Shown here: positions 8,851 to 17,556 of the stretch, in pieces
Layout: every line of letters starts with the position of its first letter
Position numbering within the stretch: position 1 is the first letter of the stretch
DNA from: Corynebacterium falsenii
GTDB taxonomy: Bacteria > Actinomycetota > Actinomycetes > Mycobacteriales > Mycobacteriaceae
NCBI GenBank assembly: GCA_001054945.1
Contig: JVKJ01000003.1
Span: 1 to 64,000, forward strand
Length of the DNA stretch: 64,000 bases
Direction: 5' to 3'
The notes under the pieces: model-generated
What the model was told of the DNA's origin: nothing
The model's input: only the letters and a program-made list of their open reading frames with translations
Database searches by the model: none
Program-made: the position numbers and the translations under genes

Positions 8851-10260
8851 CTACCGTTGCAGCAGGAAACGATACATTTCCAAGCGTTCTACCAGGGAAC
8901 TTCTCGGCGTGAGCAACGTTGCCGCCTCCTGGTCCTGCGTGTCGGTGACTTGCCAGCCCTCCGCCCCCGCCAATGCCAGCAGCTGGCCGGTCTCCTTCGA
9001 CAAGCGTTTGATCTCCTCGCCTGTCAGGGGGTCGCTTGCCCTCTCCGTCTTCTTCAGTTTGCCCAGCTGACGTGTACCAATGGCGTCCCCCCGCGTGAAA
9101 CCCAGCGCAGCCATGAAGGCGGTCGCGGTCTGGTCCACGCCCACCTCGTCCGCCAGCGTGGATTGAGCAACGATCCGCGACCATGCCGCGGCCCGTCCGA
9201 TCGCGCTGCTTTCCACCGGGGCATCCGCCAGGAGCTCGGCGGCATGCTCTCCCACGTCTGCTGGGCGGTCCAGGTCCAGCGCCTGCAGCAGGGGCACGAA
9301 ATCCGCCAGCTGCCCGGTGCGCAACAGCTCCTGCAATCCGGGGTTGACCAGAGCAATCAGCTGTTCGACCGAATCCTCCCCCGCCAGCGCGATATTCGTG
9401 CTGCTGAGGTCCACCGTTGCGGGGATGTGCAGCGGGTGCCGCCCGGCATGCGAACCAGCGACAATCCCGCGATCGGTGACAATGTCATCCGGCATGAAGG
9501 CAGCGTTCAAGAGGACGGCATCGGGGGTGTCGTCGCGCGTGGTGGCGTCTGGAAACAGGGCGCGGGGGAACGCACCTGGGCCGGAGGCTTCGGCATCCGC
9601 GCGAGCCGCGACATCACCGGTCGCAGCGAATTCCCCAGCGTGATCGTGGCCCTCCGAATCTGTGCCCGTCGGAAGTTCCCTGACCACGTCCGCGACCGAG
9701 ATGAAGAAGGTGAACTCCTGAGCCTTGAGCACGGCGATCCCGGCTGCGCCCAGTGCCGTGGCTACCTCCGTGCCGATCGAGTGATCCCGGCGCGAAAACA
9801 CTTTCATCACGCCGCCCTTCTTCGCGCGGAAGCTCCAACTGTCCAGGGGTTCAGGCCAGTCGTAGCAGGTCAGGATGGCTTCCACGAGCTCGTGGACGGA
9901 CATTGCCCCGGAGACGGACATCAGCCGGGAGTAGTGGCCGGATCCCTCCACGTGATGATCGACGTGCAGCACGAAGCGCGGTGGCTGTTGGTCAGCATCC
10001 GCCGGTGAGTCCAGCTCCACGTCCCAGGTCGTCTCCCCCATCAACGCCTCCGCGGTGAACGGGTCCGGGAGGAAGCGCGCGGTGGCGGCATTCACGGTCC
10101 TCGACGGGCGTTGCGCAGGTGTGGGCCCAAAACCGCCGCGTACTGGACGCCCACCCCGACCTGGCTGATTCTGCGCAGCATCGCCGTGGGCACCCGGGAA
10201 CGCGAGCACGCGTCCTCCCTGGTCATGGGCCCAGCCCACGGTGTGTTGCTGCGAGTTCAT
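8851..10260 (-). CDS. Protein of unknown function with a possible pRiA4b ORF-3-like N-terminal half
   Basis: A 469-aa soluble protein. ATG 10260 (MNSQQHTVGWAHDQG) is chosen because it follows the stop of the upstream gene by five bases with an AGGAC site; the frame stays open upstream but overlaps that gene. Residues ~80-200 (RFVLHVDHHVEGSGHY, SVHELVEAILTCYDW, GGVMKVFSRRDHSIG) resemble the pRiA4b ORF-3-like fold, where a strand pair precedes a helix with LHxLxxxI..A..W. This is a weak resemblance. The second half is rich in acidic helices and ends MYRFLLQR. It forms a two-gene unit with 10266-10970 and lies between gtrA and dprE1. Its function is not known. Confidence 0.65.
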   Translation of the reverse strand: MNSQQHTVGWAHDQGGRVLAFPGAHGDAAQNQPGRGGRPVRGGFGPTPAQRPSRTVNAATARFLPDPFTAEALMGETTWDVELDSPADADQQPPRFVLHVDHHVEGSGHYSRLMSVSGAMSVHELVEAILTCYDWPEPLDSWSFRAKKGGVMKVFSRRDHSIGTEVATALGAAGIAVLKAQEFTFFISVADVVRELPTGTDSEGHDHAGEFAATGDVAARADAEASGPGAFPRALFPDATTRDDTPDAVLLNAAFMPDDIVTDRGIVAGSHAGRHPLHIPATVDLSSTNIALAGEDSVEQLIALVNPGLQELLRTGQLADFVPLLQALDLDRPADVGEHAAELLADAPVESSAIGRAAAWSRIVAQSTLADEVGVDQTATAFMAALGFTRGDAIGTRQLGKLKKTERASDPLTGEEIKRLSKETGQLLALAGAEGWQVTDTQDQEAATLLTPRSSLVERLEMYRFLLQR

Positions 10261-10265
10261 GCGTC

Positions 10266-10970
10266 CTAGCGTAGCGGTGCGCGCCGGAACTCGCTGTGCG
10301 GATTTTCTGGCAGACGCCGTGCCCGAGTTTTCTCGAATGCTGCCCACTCGCCCAGCCACGTCCGGACCCCGTGGGCCGTGGCCAGCGCCGCTGTCACCAC
10401 CGCCGTTTCGTCCTCCCCCAGGCCTTCGGGCGCGCGCGTTGGTCCGTCCTCGACCTCCCCGATCGTCCCCCACGCAGGCTGTCGCTTGCCGGGGTTAGTC
10501 GCCGCAAAGTCCTCGCGCGCTGCCTCGATCGCGTCGCGCGCCGCGCTCACGGTGGCACCTTCGTCCACGATCCTTTTCTGGACGCCACCGCTTAGCCCTT
10601 TCATCAGTTCATCAAAACGTTGGCGGTCCTGGTTGTGTGCGGGCCACACGTCGAACCGCAGCAGCGTGTCCAGCATGCGCTGTGGATCGTCCCGGCCCTC
10701 GATCCATTCCGCCGTGGCCGCGAACCCCTCAATACCGTCCGGGGTGATGAGCCACGCACCGGAAAAGTCCCCCAACTGGACCGCTGGGTCGGTTTCGACC
10801 TGCCACACTGCCGTGACCTCCCCATTTGTGGCCACGACCATGATCGGGTCGAAGAGGGCGGTTGAGGCGGGGGTGTCGGTGGCTGGTGTGGTGGTGTCTT
10901 CGGTGCTGGTGGTGGCTGTGTCGCTAGCGGTGTTCTCGGTGTTGTCGCTGGTCGGCTCGGCTGTGCTCAT
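10266..10970 (-). CDS. Hypothetical protein
   Basis: A 234-aa protein of unknown function. Residues 1-37 are a low-complexity Ser/Thr/Asp/Glu/Pro stretch (many TT, ED, DT pairs), and the rest is a soluble acidic domain beginning LFDPIMVVATNGEVTAVWQV. There is no signal peptide or membrane segment. The stop lies five bases before the start of the 8851-10260 gene, so the two are probably co-translated. A segment with two Trp (WLGEWAAFEKTRARRL) closes the protein. I do not recognise the family. Confidence 0.6.
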   Translation of the reverse strand: MSTAEPTSDNTENTASDTATTSTEDTTTPATDTPASTALFDPIMVVATNGEVTAVWQVETDPAVQLGDFSGAWLITPDGIEGFAATAEWIEGRDDPQRMLDTLLRFDVWPAHNQDRQRFDELMKGLSGGVQKRIVDEGATVSAARDAIEAAREDFAATNPGKRQPAWGTIGEVEDGPTRAPEGLGEDETAVVTAALATAHGVRTWLGEWAAFEKTRARRLPENPHSEFRRAPLR

Positions 10971-11164
10971 GCTGGCGATTGTATGCGGGGTTCGGATCGG
11001 CGGGGCGGCGAGGCCAAGCTTCCGCGATTGTGCAGTAGCAGAAGTGCTAGCTGGGGAAATGCGGCATCGATGTCAGATCACGGAAGCCGATCACTCAGAG
11101 CGGCTGAACCAAGCCCGGGCAGCTGAACCGACCCACGGAATGCAGCCGCGCTGAAGATCGCCGG

Positions 11165-11542
11165 ATGAGTTCATACCGCAGATATAGAGGAACCGCAGCC
11201 AGGAATAGTATGGAAAACATGACTGCAGACGAACGCACCAGCGAAAAGTCCGACGGATTGCTGCGGCGAATCAAGAACTCCCTAGTCGGCGAAAAGAGGG
11301 AGCCGGAACAGGAGCCGATGCGCGTTGGGGGAGTCGGGGAGGACACGGACTACGTAGCTGCTCAGCACACCCAATTGCCTCTCAGTCCCTTCATGACCCG
11401 CCTGATGGCTCAAGAACTACCGATCTTGGACAGCACGTCTCGCCGCCGGGTCAATCAACTGCTTCGGGAGTACGAGGGCCCCACCATCGAAGATGTGGAG
11501 GAGCTACCGAAGGAGATTCGAGACATCATGGAGCTGTACTGA
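11165..11542 (+). CDS. Hypothetical small acidic protein
   Basis: Up to 125 aa from ATG 11165; ATG 11210 (MENMTADERTSEK) is an equally reasonable start giving 110 aa. It has a charged N-terminus followed by a conserved-looking core, LPLSPFMTRLMAQELPILDSTSRRRVNQLLREYEGP, and an acidic tail ending IMELY. There is no membrane segment. It is divergent from the 8851-10970 pair and lies 103 bases before dprE1 on the same strand. Function unknown. Confidence 0.5.
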   Translation: MSSYRRYRGTAARNSMENMTADERTSEKSDGLLRRIKNSLVGEKREPEQEPMRVGGVGEDTDYVAAQHTQLPLSPFMTRLMAQELPILDSTSRRRVNQLLREYEGPTIEDVEELPKEIRDIMELY

Positions 11543-11645
11543 CCCTCCGGGAAGTGCCCCTCCGCTCTGGCAAAACACTGATAAAAACAATGATTCGCCG
11601 ATCGCCTGAGCGGAGTTGTCGTACCTGCCCAGTAGGGTAGAAACC

Positions 11646-13061
11646 ATGACTTTCCATACCAGCACTGAAACCCTGACTGGTTGGGGCCGCACCGCGCCCA
11701 CCACCGCCAATGTTCTGCGCACCACCGACGTGGAGACCATCGCGAAGGCGGTGGCTCAGGTCGCAGATGACAATGCTGACAAGCCCTCCCACTTGCAGCG
11801 CGGTGTGATCGCCCGCGGCATGGGTCGCAGCTATGGCGATCCCGCCATGAACGCCGGCGGCCTCGTCATTGACATGCAGGAACTCAACAAGATCCACAGC
11901 ATTGACCCCGATACGGCGGTTGTGGATGTGGACGCTGGCGTCACCCTTGATCAACTGATGAAGGCCGCGCTCCCCTACGGTCTGTGGGTCCCGGTCCTCC
12001 CGGGCACCCGCCAGGTCACGATCGGCGGAGCGATTGGGCCCGATATTCACGGCAAGAACCACCACTCCGCTGGTTCCTTCGGTAACCACGTCGCGTCGAT
12101 GGAGCTGCTGGTCGCCGACGGACGGGTGCTGCACCTGGAGCCGGAGGGCTCCACCGATGACCCGTCAGGTGAGCTGTTCTGGGCGACCGTCGGCGGCATG
12201 GGCTTGACGGGCATTATCCTCCGCGCGCGGATCAACATGACCCGGACGGAAACCGCCTACTTCATCGCCGACGGTGACCTCACTCATTCGCTCGAGGAGA
12301 CAGTGGAGTTCCACTCCGATGGCTCGGAGCACAACTACACCTACTCCTCCGCCTGGTTCGACGCGATCAATCCAGAGCCCAAGCTGGGCCGCGCCGCGAT
12401 CTCCCGCGGCTCGCTGGCAACGCTGGATCAGCTCAAGGAGCTGAACCCGAAGCTGGCCAAGGATCCACTGAAGTTCAAGGCCCCGCAGCTGATGACCGTG
12501 CCGGACATCTTCCCCTCCTTCACCATGAATAAGCTGTCCATGATGGCCGTGGGTGAGCTGTGGTGGCTGAAATCTGGTGAATACCGCAACCAGGTGCAAA
12601 ACCTCACTCAGTTCTACCAGCCGTTGGACCTGATCGGGGAGTGGAACCGTGGCTACGGTTCCAAGGGTTTCCTGCAGTACCAGTTCGTGGTCCCCATGGA
12701 TGCGGTCGAACCGTTCAAGCAGATCATCCGCGACATCCAAGCTTCCGGCCACTACTCCGCGCTGAACGTGTTCAAGCTGTTCGGCGAGGGCAATCGCGCC
12801 CCGCTTTCCTACCCCATGCCCGGATGGAACGTGTGCGTGGACTTCCCAATCAAGCCGGGCTTGGGCGCCTTCCTGGACGACCTGGACCGCCGTGTGATGG
12901 AATTCGGCGGCCGCCTGTACCTGGCCAAGGAGTCTCGCACCTCCGCGGAGAACTTCCACAAGATGTACCCAGGCCTGGAGGGCTGGCTGCAGACCCGGAA
13001 CTCCATTGACCCGACCGGTGTGTTCGCTTCCGACATGTCTCGGCGCCTGGAACTGCACTAA
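11646..13061 (+). CDS. dprE1: Decaprenylphosphoryl-beta-D-ribose oxidase DprE1
   Basis: FAD-dependent oxidase subunit that, with DprE2, epimerises decaprenylphosphoryl-ribose to -arabinose, the arabinan donor. 471 aa from ATG 11646. The FAD domain shows [14 protein letters not shown] near residue 60 and [18 protein letters not shown] around 120-136; His135 matches the conserved active-site His of the mycobacterial enzyme. The substrate domain includes [13 protein letters not shown] and [16 protein letters not shown], then [10 protein letters not shown] with Cys397. That Cys corresponds to the residue targeted by benzothiazinones in M. tuberculosis DprE1, so the key residue is present. The end ([13 protein letters not shown]) matches the family. 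dprE2 follows by 112 bases. Confidence 0.96.
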   Translation: MTFHTSTETLTGWGRTAPTTANVLRTTDVETIAKAVAQVADDNADKPSHLQRGVIARGMGRSYGDPAMNAGGLVIDMQELNKIHSIDPDTAVVDVDAGVTLDQLMKAALPYGLWVPVLPGTRQVTIGGAIGPDIHGKNHHSAGSFGNHVASMELLVADGRVLHLEPEGSTDDPSGELFWATVGGMGLTGIILRARINMTRTETAYFIADGDLTHSLEETVEFHSDGSEHNYTYSSAWFDAINPEPKLGRAAISRGSLATLDQLKELNPKLAKDPLKFKAPQLMTVPDIFPSFTMNKLSMMAVGELWWLKSGEYRNQVQNLTQFYQPLDLIGEWNRGYGSKGFLQYQFVVPMDAVEPFKQIIRDIQASGHYSALNVFKLFGEGNRAPLSYPMPGWNVCVDFPIKPGLGAFLDDLDRRVMEFGGRLYLAKESRTSAENFHKMYPGLEGWLQTRNSIDPTGVFASDMSRRLELH

Positions 13062-13173
13062 CTCGCTGGATCCCCCTGATCACGCGTCCCTACATCGCCC
13101 ACTGAATTCACACCCCGCTGAATTCAGCCCCACCGAACGCTTACCCAACCGAATCCACACGCAAGGAGTCCCC

Positions 13174-13932
13174 ATGATTGATGCCGTTGGCAAACCACAG
13201 ACCATCCTCTTGCTGGGAGGTGCCTCCGACATGGGTCTCGCCGTGGTCGAGGAGTTCCTCTCCCGCGGCCCCGCCCGCGTCATTCTCGCCGCCCGTGGCG
13301 CGGAGGACCTTTCGGACGCCACCGCTCGGATGAATGCCGCCGGTGCCTCCGCCGTCGATACCGTCGAATTTGATGCCATCGACTTCGATTCCCACCCCGC
13401 CGTGATCGACCGCGTGTGGGAGAAGGGCGATGTGGACCTGGCCATTGTCGCCTTCGGCGTGCTGGGAGACAACGAGCAGCAGTGGCAGAACCAGAAGCTG
13501 GCCGTGCAGGCAGCCCAGGTCAACTTCACGGGCGCCGTCTCTGTCGGCGTCCTGCTCGCGGAGAAGATGAAGAAGCAGGGCCACGGACAGATCGTCGCCT
13601 TCTCCACCGTCGCTGGTGAGATGGTCCGTCGCTCCAACTTCGTGTACGGCTCCACCAAGGCGGGGCTCGACGGCTTCTACCGCCTGCTGGGCGAAGCTCT
13701 GCGCGGCACGGGTGTCAACATCCTCACGGTGCGACCAGGCCAGGTTCGCACGAACATGACCAAGGGCCTCGAGGATGCCCCGCTGACCGTGGACAAGGAG
13801 GACGCGGCAAAGGCAATCGCCAAGGCCGTGGACAACAAGAAGACGCTCATTTGGGTCCACCCGCTGTTCCAGCCGATCATGATGATCCTCAAGCACCTGC
13901 CGATGTGGGTTATCCGCAAGCTGCCCCTGTAA
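13174..13932 (+). CDS. dprE2: Decaprenylphosphoryl-2-keto-D-ribose reductase DprE2
   Basis: Short-chain dehydrogenase, 252 aa, that reduces the keto intermediate made by DprE1, giving decaprenylphosphoryl-arabinose. The start ATG 13174 has AAGGAG eight bases upstream; a longer open frame overlapping the dprE1 end is ignored. NAD(P) binding is shown by ILLLGGASDMG (residues 11-21). The catalytic Ser lies in AFSTVAGE (Ser144), and Tyr158/Lys162 form the YxxxK pair in FVYGSTKAG. The C-terminus is hydrophobic (PIMMILKHLPMWVIRKLPL) and may rest on the membrane near the lipid substrate. Confidence 0.95.
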   Translation: MIDAVGKPQTILLLGGASDMGLAVVEEFLSRGPARVILAARGAEDLSDATARMNAAGASAVDTVEFDAIDFDSHPAVIDRVWEKGDVDLAIVAFGVLGDNEQQWQNQKLAVQAAQVNFTGAVSVGVLLAEKMKKQGHGQIVAFSTVAGEMVRRSNFVYGSTKAGLDGFYRLLGEALRGTGVNILTVRPGQVRTNMTKGLEDAPLTVDKEDAAKAIAKAVDNKKTLIWVHPLFQPIMMILKHLPMWVIRKLPL

Positions 13933-13941
13933 TTTCCCCGA

Positions 13942-13986
13942 CATTCAGGAGCCCTGCATTCAGGAACTCTGCATACAGGAGCTCTG
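13942..13986 (+). repeat. Three tandem 15-bp repeats after dprE2
   Basis: Units at 13942-13956, 13957-13971 and 13972-13986 read CATTCAGGAGCCCTG, CATTCAGGAACTCTG and CATACAGGAGCTCTG, followed by a partial fourth start CATGGGGCTC. They lie ten bases past the dprE2 stop in a 256-bp gap that otherwise shows nothing I can name. Confidence 0.85.
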
Positions 13987-14188
13987 CATGGGGCTCAACG
14001 GGATTCGGGAAAATCAGATGTCGCTGGATGTTCCCATTCAGTGACAACCCTCGTCACCCACACGACCTGGCTGCATAGCCAGATCGTCGGCTTTCGGAAC
14101 ACTGCCGAGTGTGTTCCTGGGAATTGCCTAGCCAATGTGGCTAGAGTGAACGCTGTTAAGGAATCGAAGATACTTAGGAGCATTCGCG

Positions 14189-15736
14189 TTGAAGAAGACC
14201 ACAGCCGTCGTCGCTGCTGCACTCACCGCCACCCTCGTCGCCGGATGCGGCACCGACGGTGGCAGCGGCCTCGGCGGGAGTTCCGCCGAGCAGCTCAAGA
14301 TGAACGGCGACGAGGTCATCAAGGATGCCGATGCTTCCGGCGTTGAGGCCAGCCAACGCATCTTCGACAAGTCAAAGGTGGCCGTCCTGGCCTCTGACGT
14401 TCCGGAAGACCAGCTGAAGGCCGCGCGCGTGGCCGTCGCAGCCGGCGCGCCGATGCTCACCGCCCACGACAGGTCAATCCAGCAGATCAACGAGGAGCTG
14501 AAGCGACTCGGCGCCGACACTGTCTACACGCTGGGGAAGGTCAACCCGGCCTCGGTGCCGGAGGGCGCGAAGACGGAAGCGAAGGATTCGGCGCCCTTTG
14601 ATGAGCGTGGCGTCAAAAATGACCTGGCCAAGAACGTGGAAAACATCGCGGCCCTCAACAAGGACGACCTCGGCGACCTGGGGGTCGATCACGAAGACGC
14701 GAAGAAGAAATTGCCACCGGTGTTCACGACGGAGGCCACCAGCATTCCCGCAGCGGCGACGGCGCGTGCGGCGGGCGGCGAGCTCAAGGTCCTCGACGTG
14801 CCGGATCCGCGTGCGACAAAGGAGTCGATCCAGGAGGCTAAGGACCAGGACGTGCTCGCCTTGGGCGCGCAATTCGGGGACACCAACAGCTTCAACGATC
14901 GGTTGAGCCTCGCCGGTCGAGGTGAGCTCCCCGGGGGCGGCGAGCTCGTCTTCCCAGGTCGGCGCATGGTTGCCCTGTACGGCCACCCCTCCGGCCCGGC
15001 GCTCGGGGACCTGGGCGCACAGGACCCGAAGGCCAGCGTGGAGCGCGTGAAGAAGATGGTCGAGGACTACAAGAAGTTCGAGGACGGGCCCGTGGTGCCG
15101 TCCTTCGAGATCATTGCGACCGTCGCTTCGCAGGATGCAGGCCCGGACGGCGACTACAGCAACGAGGCCAAGGTGGAGGAGTTGCAGGAGTATGTGGACG
15201 CCATCACCCAGGCGGGCGGCTACGCCGTGCTCGACCTGCAGCCGGGACAGGCAAACTTCCTGAAGCAGGCGAAACTGTACGAGGACTTGCTGAAGAAGCC
15301 GAACGTGGGACTGGCCCTGGATCCGGAGTGGAAGTACCAGCCCGGCCAAAAGCCGCTGTCAGAGGTGGGCCACGTGGAGGCCTCCGAGGTCAATGAGGTG
15401 ACAGACTGGCTGGCCAAGTTCACGCGGGACAACAACCTTCCGCAGAAGGCGCTGCTAATTCACCAGTTCCAGCTGCAGATGATCCGCGACCGCGAGACGG
15501 TGCACACCGATCACCCGGAGCTGGCGATGGTTCTTCACGCGGACGGGCATGGTGTGCCCGCAGAGAAGTACGCGACCTGGGATGCCGTGCGCAATGGCGT
15601 GCACGACGGGCCGGGCGACGAGCCGAATTACTTCATGGCGTGGAAGAACTTCCTCGATGAGGACACGCCGATGTTCACCCCGGAGCAGACATACAAGGAT
15701 GTCTCCCCGCGCCCGTGGTTTGTGAGCTACCAGTAG
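14189..15736 (+). CDS. Secreted lipoprotein of unknown function
   Basis: A 515-aa lipoprotein. It starts at TTG 14189 with TTAGGAG nine bases upstream. The signal peptide MKKTTAVVAAALTATLVAGC ends in lipobox LVAG|C, so Cys20 should be lipidated and the protein anchored outside the membrane. The mature part has two recognisable halves: residues ~50-230 carry alternating strand-helix units (VAVLASDVPEDQLKAARVAV, LGADTVYTLGKVNP), and the C-terminal half has PSFEIIATVASQDAGPDGDY, VLDLQPGQANFLKQ and KALLIHQFQLQMIRDR, hinting at a TIM-barrel-like or glycosidase-like fold. I do not recognise the family with certainty. It occupies the place after dprE2 where arabinosyltransferase genes lie in some relatives. 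Confidence 0.72.
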   Translation: MKKTTAVVAAALTATLVAGCGTDGGSGLGGSSAEQLKMNGDEVIKDADASGVEASQRIFDKSKVAVLASDVPEDQLKAARVAVAAGAPMLTAHDRSIQQINEELKRLGADTVYTLGKVNPASVPEGAKTEAKDSAPFDERGVKNDLAKNVENIAALNKDDLGDLGVDHEDAKKKLPPVFTTEATSIPAAATARAAGGELKVLDVPDPRATKESIQEAKDQDVLALGAQFGDTNSFNDRLSLAGRGELPGGGELVFPGRRMVALYGHPSGPALGDLGAQDPKASVERVKKMVEDYKKFEDGPVVPSFEIIATVASQDAGPDGDYSNEAKVEELQEYVDAITQAGGYAVLDLQPGQANFLKQAKLYEDLLKKPNVGLALDPEWKYQPGQKPLSEVGHVEASEVNEVTDWLAKFTRDNNLPQKALLIHQFQLQMIRDRETVHTDHPELAMVLHADGHGVPAEKYATWDAVRNGVHDGPGDEPNYFMAWKNFLDEDTPMFTPEQTYKDVSPRPWFVSYQ

Positions 15737-15757
15737 GGCGGGAAGTACTCGGCCGAT

Positions 15758-16225
15758 TTAGCTGTAGTTCTTCTTCTGCGGCGGGTGGTTGGAAGCGATC
15801 GAGAAGCGGTTGAACGCGTTGATGATGGCGATGTGCCACTCGATCGCGGCCAGTTGATCCGCGGAGAAGACCTCTCGGGCCTCCTCGATCGCGTCATCCA
15901 CCTCCGCGCTGGAATCCAGCAAGGTCAGGGCATCGGCGAGGCGGAGAGTGGCCTTCTCTTCCTCCGTAAATTCATCGCTCTCGGTCCAGGCGGGCAAGAT
16001 GTCCAGCTGCAACTGCGTAACGCCTGCCTTCCGGGCGGCGGGCACATGCATGCTCAGGCACATCTGGCAGCCATTCAGCTGGGATGAGCGCACCTTGGCA
16101 AGCTCGGTGAGCTTCTCACTCACGCCTGCTGCTTCGCTGGCCTTTACTGCCTCTTCGTTGGCGGCAATCAGTGCCTTGTAGATCTCGGGTTGGGTCTGTT
16201 CAAGGAATGGTCGCTTATCACTCAT
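15758..16225 (-). CDS. AhpD-like / carboxymuconolactone-decarboxylase-family protein
   Basis: A 155-aa protein of the CMD/AhpD fold. The motif NGCQMCLSMH holds Cys53, Cys56 and His60, the redox CxxC..H signature of AhpD-like peroxidase partners. Surrounding helices (EKLTELAKVRSSQL, EEKATLRLADALTLL) match the family, whose members are typically 150-180 aa. Its start overlaps the end of the pirin gene by eight bases (ATGAGTGA), so the two are translationally coupled; pirin plus AhpD-like pairs suggest an oxidative-stress role. It ends 21 bases from the convergent lipoprotein gene. Confidence 0.85.
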   Translation of the reverse strand: MSDKRPFLEQTQPEIYKALIAANEEAVKASEAAGVSEKLTELAKVRSSQLNGCQMCLSMHVPAARKAGVTQLQLDILPAWTESDEFTEEEKATLRLADALTLLDSSAEVDDAIEEAREVFSADQLAAIEWHIAIINAFNRFSIASNHPPQKKNYS

Positions 16226-17303
16226 GTTTTCCTTTGTACGTCCGCTGAGGATTTCTCGCCGTCGGCCCCGGATTCTGCCGTGGCTTGATAGTCACCTTCG
16301 GCAGCTCCGGTGCGGGCAGCCACGATAATCCAGCCTTGTTTTTCCCGGGCCCGCCGTGGCCGACATAGCCTTCGACGTGACCGAACCTTGCGCCGCGGGC
16401 CTGCCATTCCTCCCGCATCTCCGCGATCTCTTCGCTGGTGCGGCCCACGAAGTTCCACCACATCACGATGTCCTCTTCGAAAGGCTCACCGCCCAGCACG
16501 AGCATTCGAGCAGGCGAATCGCCACGGTTCACAATGTTGAGAGATGGCGTACCGACCCCGGTGTAGCCCACGTCCGCCCGCGCGACCGTGACGCCCTCCA
16601 ACTGCACGTCCCCTGCGTCGACGAGCAGCCCATGTTCGAAATTCGGGTCCACCGGTAGGTCCAGGGTGGCGCCCGGATCCAGGCGCAGTTCCGCGCCCAC
16701 GAGCGGGGAAAAGCAGGTCACCGGGCTCGTGGAGCCGAGGAGCTCGCCCAGAAAAACCAGCGCGCTGCCGCCGTCGAAGGTCACAGGTTTCGGGGTGTAG
16801 TGCTCGAACGCGCGCGGGGTGGAGTTGCGGTGCTCGTGGGGTAGGGCCACCCAGAGTTGGACGCCATGCAGCGTGGTGACATCTGCCGTAGACGTCTCCG
16901 AGTGACAGATTCCAGCCCCGGAGGTCATCAGATTGACCTCACCAGGGCGGACGAGACCGACGTTGCCCCCGGAATCGCAATGTTCGATTTCGCCTTCGAA
17001 GAGCCACGACACTGTCTGAAGGCCGGTGTGCGGGTGCGGAGCAACATCCATGCCGCCGGTAACGGAGACATCGTCGGGGCCGTAGTGGTCGGCAAAGCAC
17101 CAGGGGCCGATCAGGGAGCGCTGGCGCTGGGGGATGGTACGGCGGACGGGCATAGCACGGGGGCCACCGAGGGGCACCTCGCGGGAGGTGAGGATCTCCA
17201 CTGTTGTCGTGTGGGGGCTGGCTGGTGCGCACACCCGGGCTTCAGGGTGCTTTTCCACGTTGCTCATGGAGCCATTATGACGAACGAGCGGGGCACTACT
17301 CAT
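16218..17303 (-). CDS. Pirin-family bicupin protein
   Basis: Pirin homologue, 361 aa from ATG 17303, which has GGAG-N8 upstream (MSSAPLVRHNG); ATG 17267 (MSNVEKHPEARV) would give 349 aa. Iron ligands typical of pirins are present: His in MDVAPHPHTGLQTVSWLFEG and HCDSGG in the N-terminal cupin, then GICHSETS. The C-terminal cupin has LVLGGEPFEEDIVMWWNFVGR, diagnostic for the family. Some bacterial pirins have quercetinase activity and others act with regulators; the substrate here is unknown. The overlapping AhpD-like gene follows. Confidence 0.88.
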   Translation of the reverse strand: MSSAPLVRHNGSMSNVEKHPEARVCAPASPHTTTVEILTSREVPLGGPRAMPVRRTIPQRQRSLIGPWCFADHYGPDDVSVTGGMDVAPHPHTGLQTVSWLFEGEIEHCDSGGNVGLVRPGEVNLMTSGAGICHSETSTADVTTLHGVQLWVALPHEHRNSTPRAFEHYTPKPVTFDGGSALVFLGELLGSTSPVTCFSPLVGAELRLDPGATLDLPVDPNFEHGLLVDAGDVQLEGVTVARADVGYTGVGTPSLNIVNRGDSPARMLVLGGEPFEEDIVMWWNFVGRTSEEIAEMREEWQARGARFGHVEGYVGHGGPGKNKAGLSWLPAPELPKVTIKPRQNPGPTARNPQRTYKGKHE

Positions 17304-17556
17304 CACCTTCACTCCGTCGACAACGAATGCTGCCCCGCCTGTACGCGCTGAAGTTGTCTTTTTGCGTTGCACGACCTGTATGCACACTTTGAAACATTTT
17401 CAGATTCACCGTGATATAGGTTAAAAATGTTCTGCATCACACAACTCGATCCGTAGTGATGAGGCAGACACCTCGACATCATCGCTGCGCACTCAGTTGA
17501 CTGACCTTGAGTTTTTCGGGCGCTTGACCAGCGCGGACCATCGAAGGAGAGAAGTA

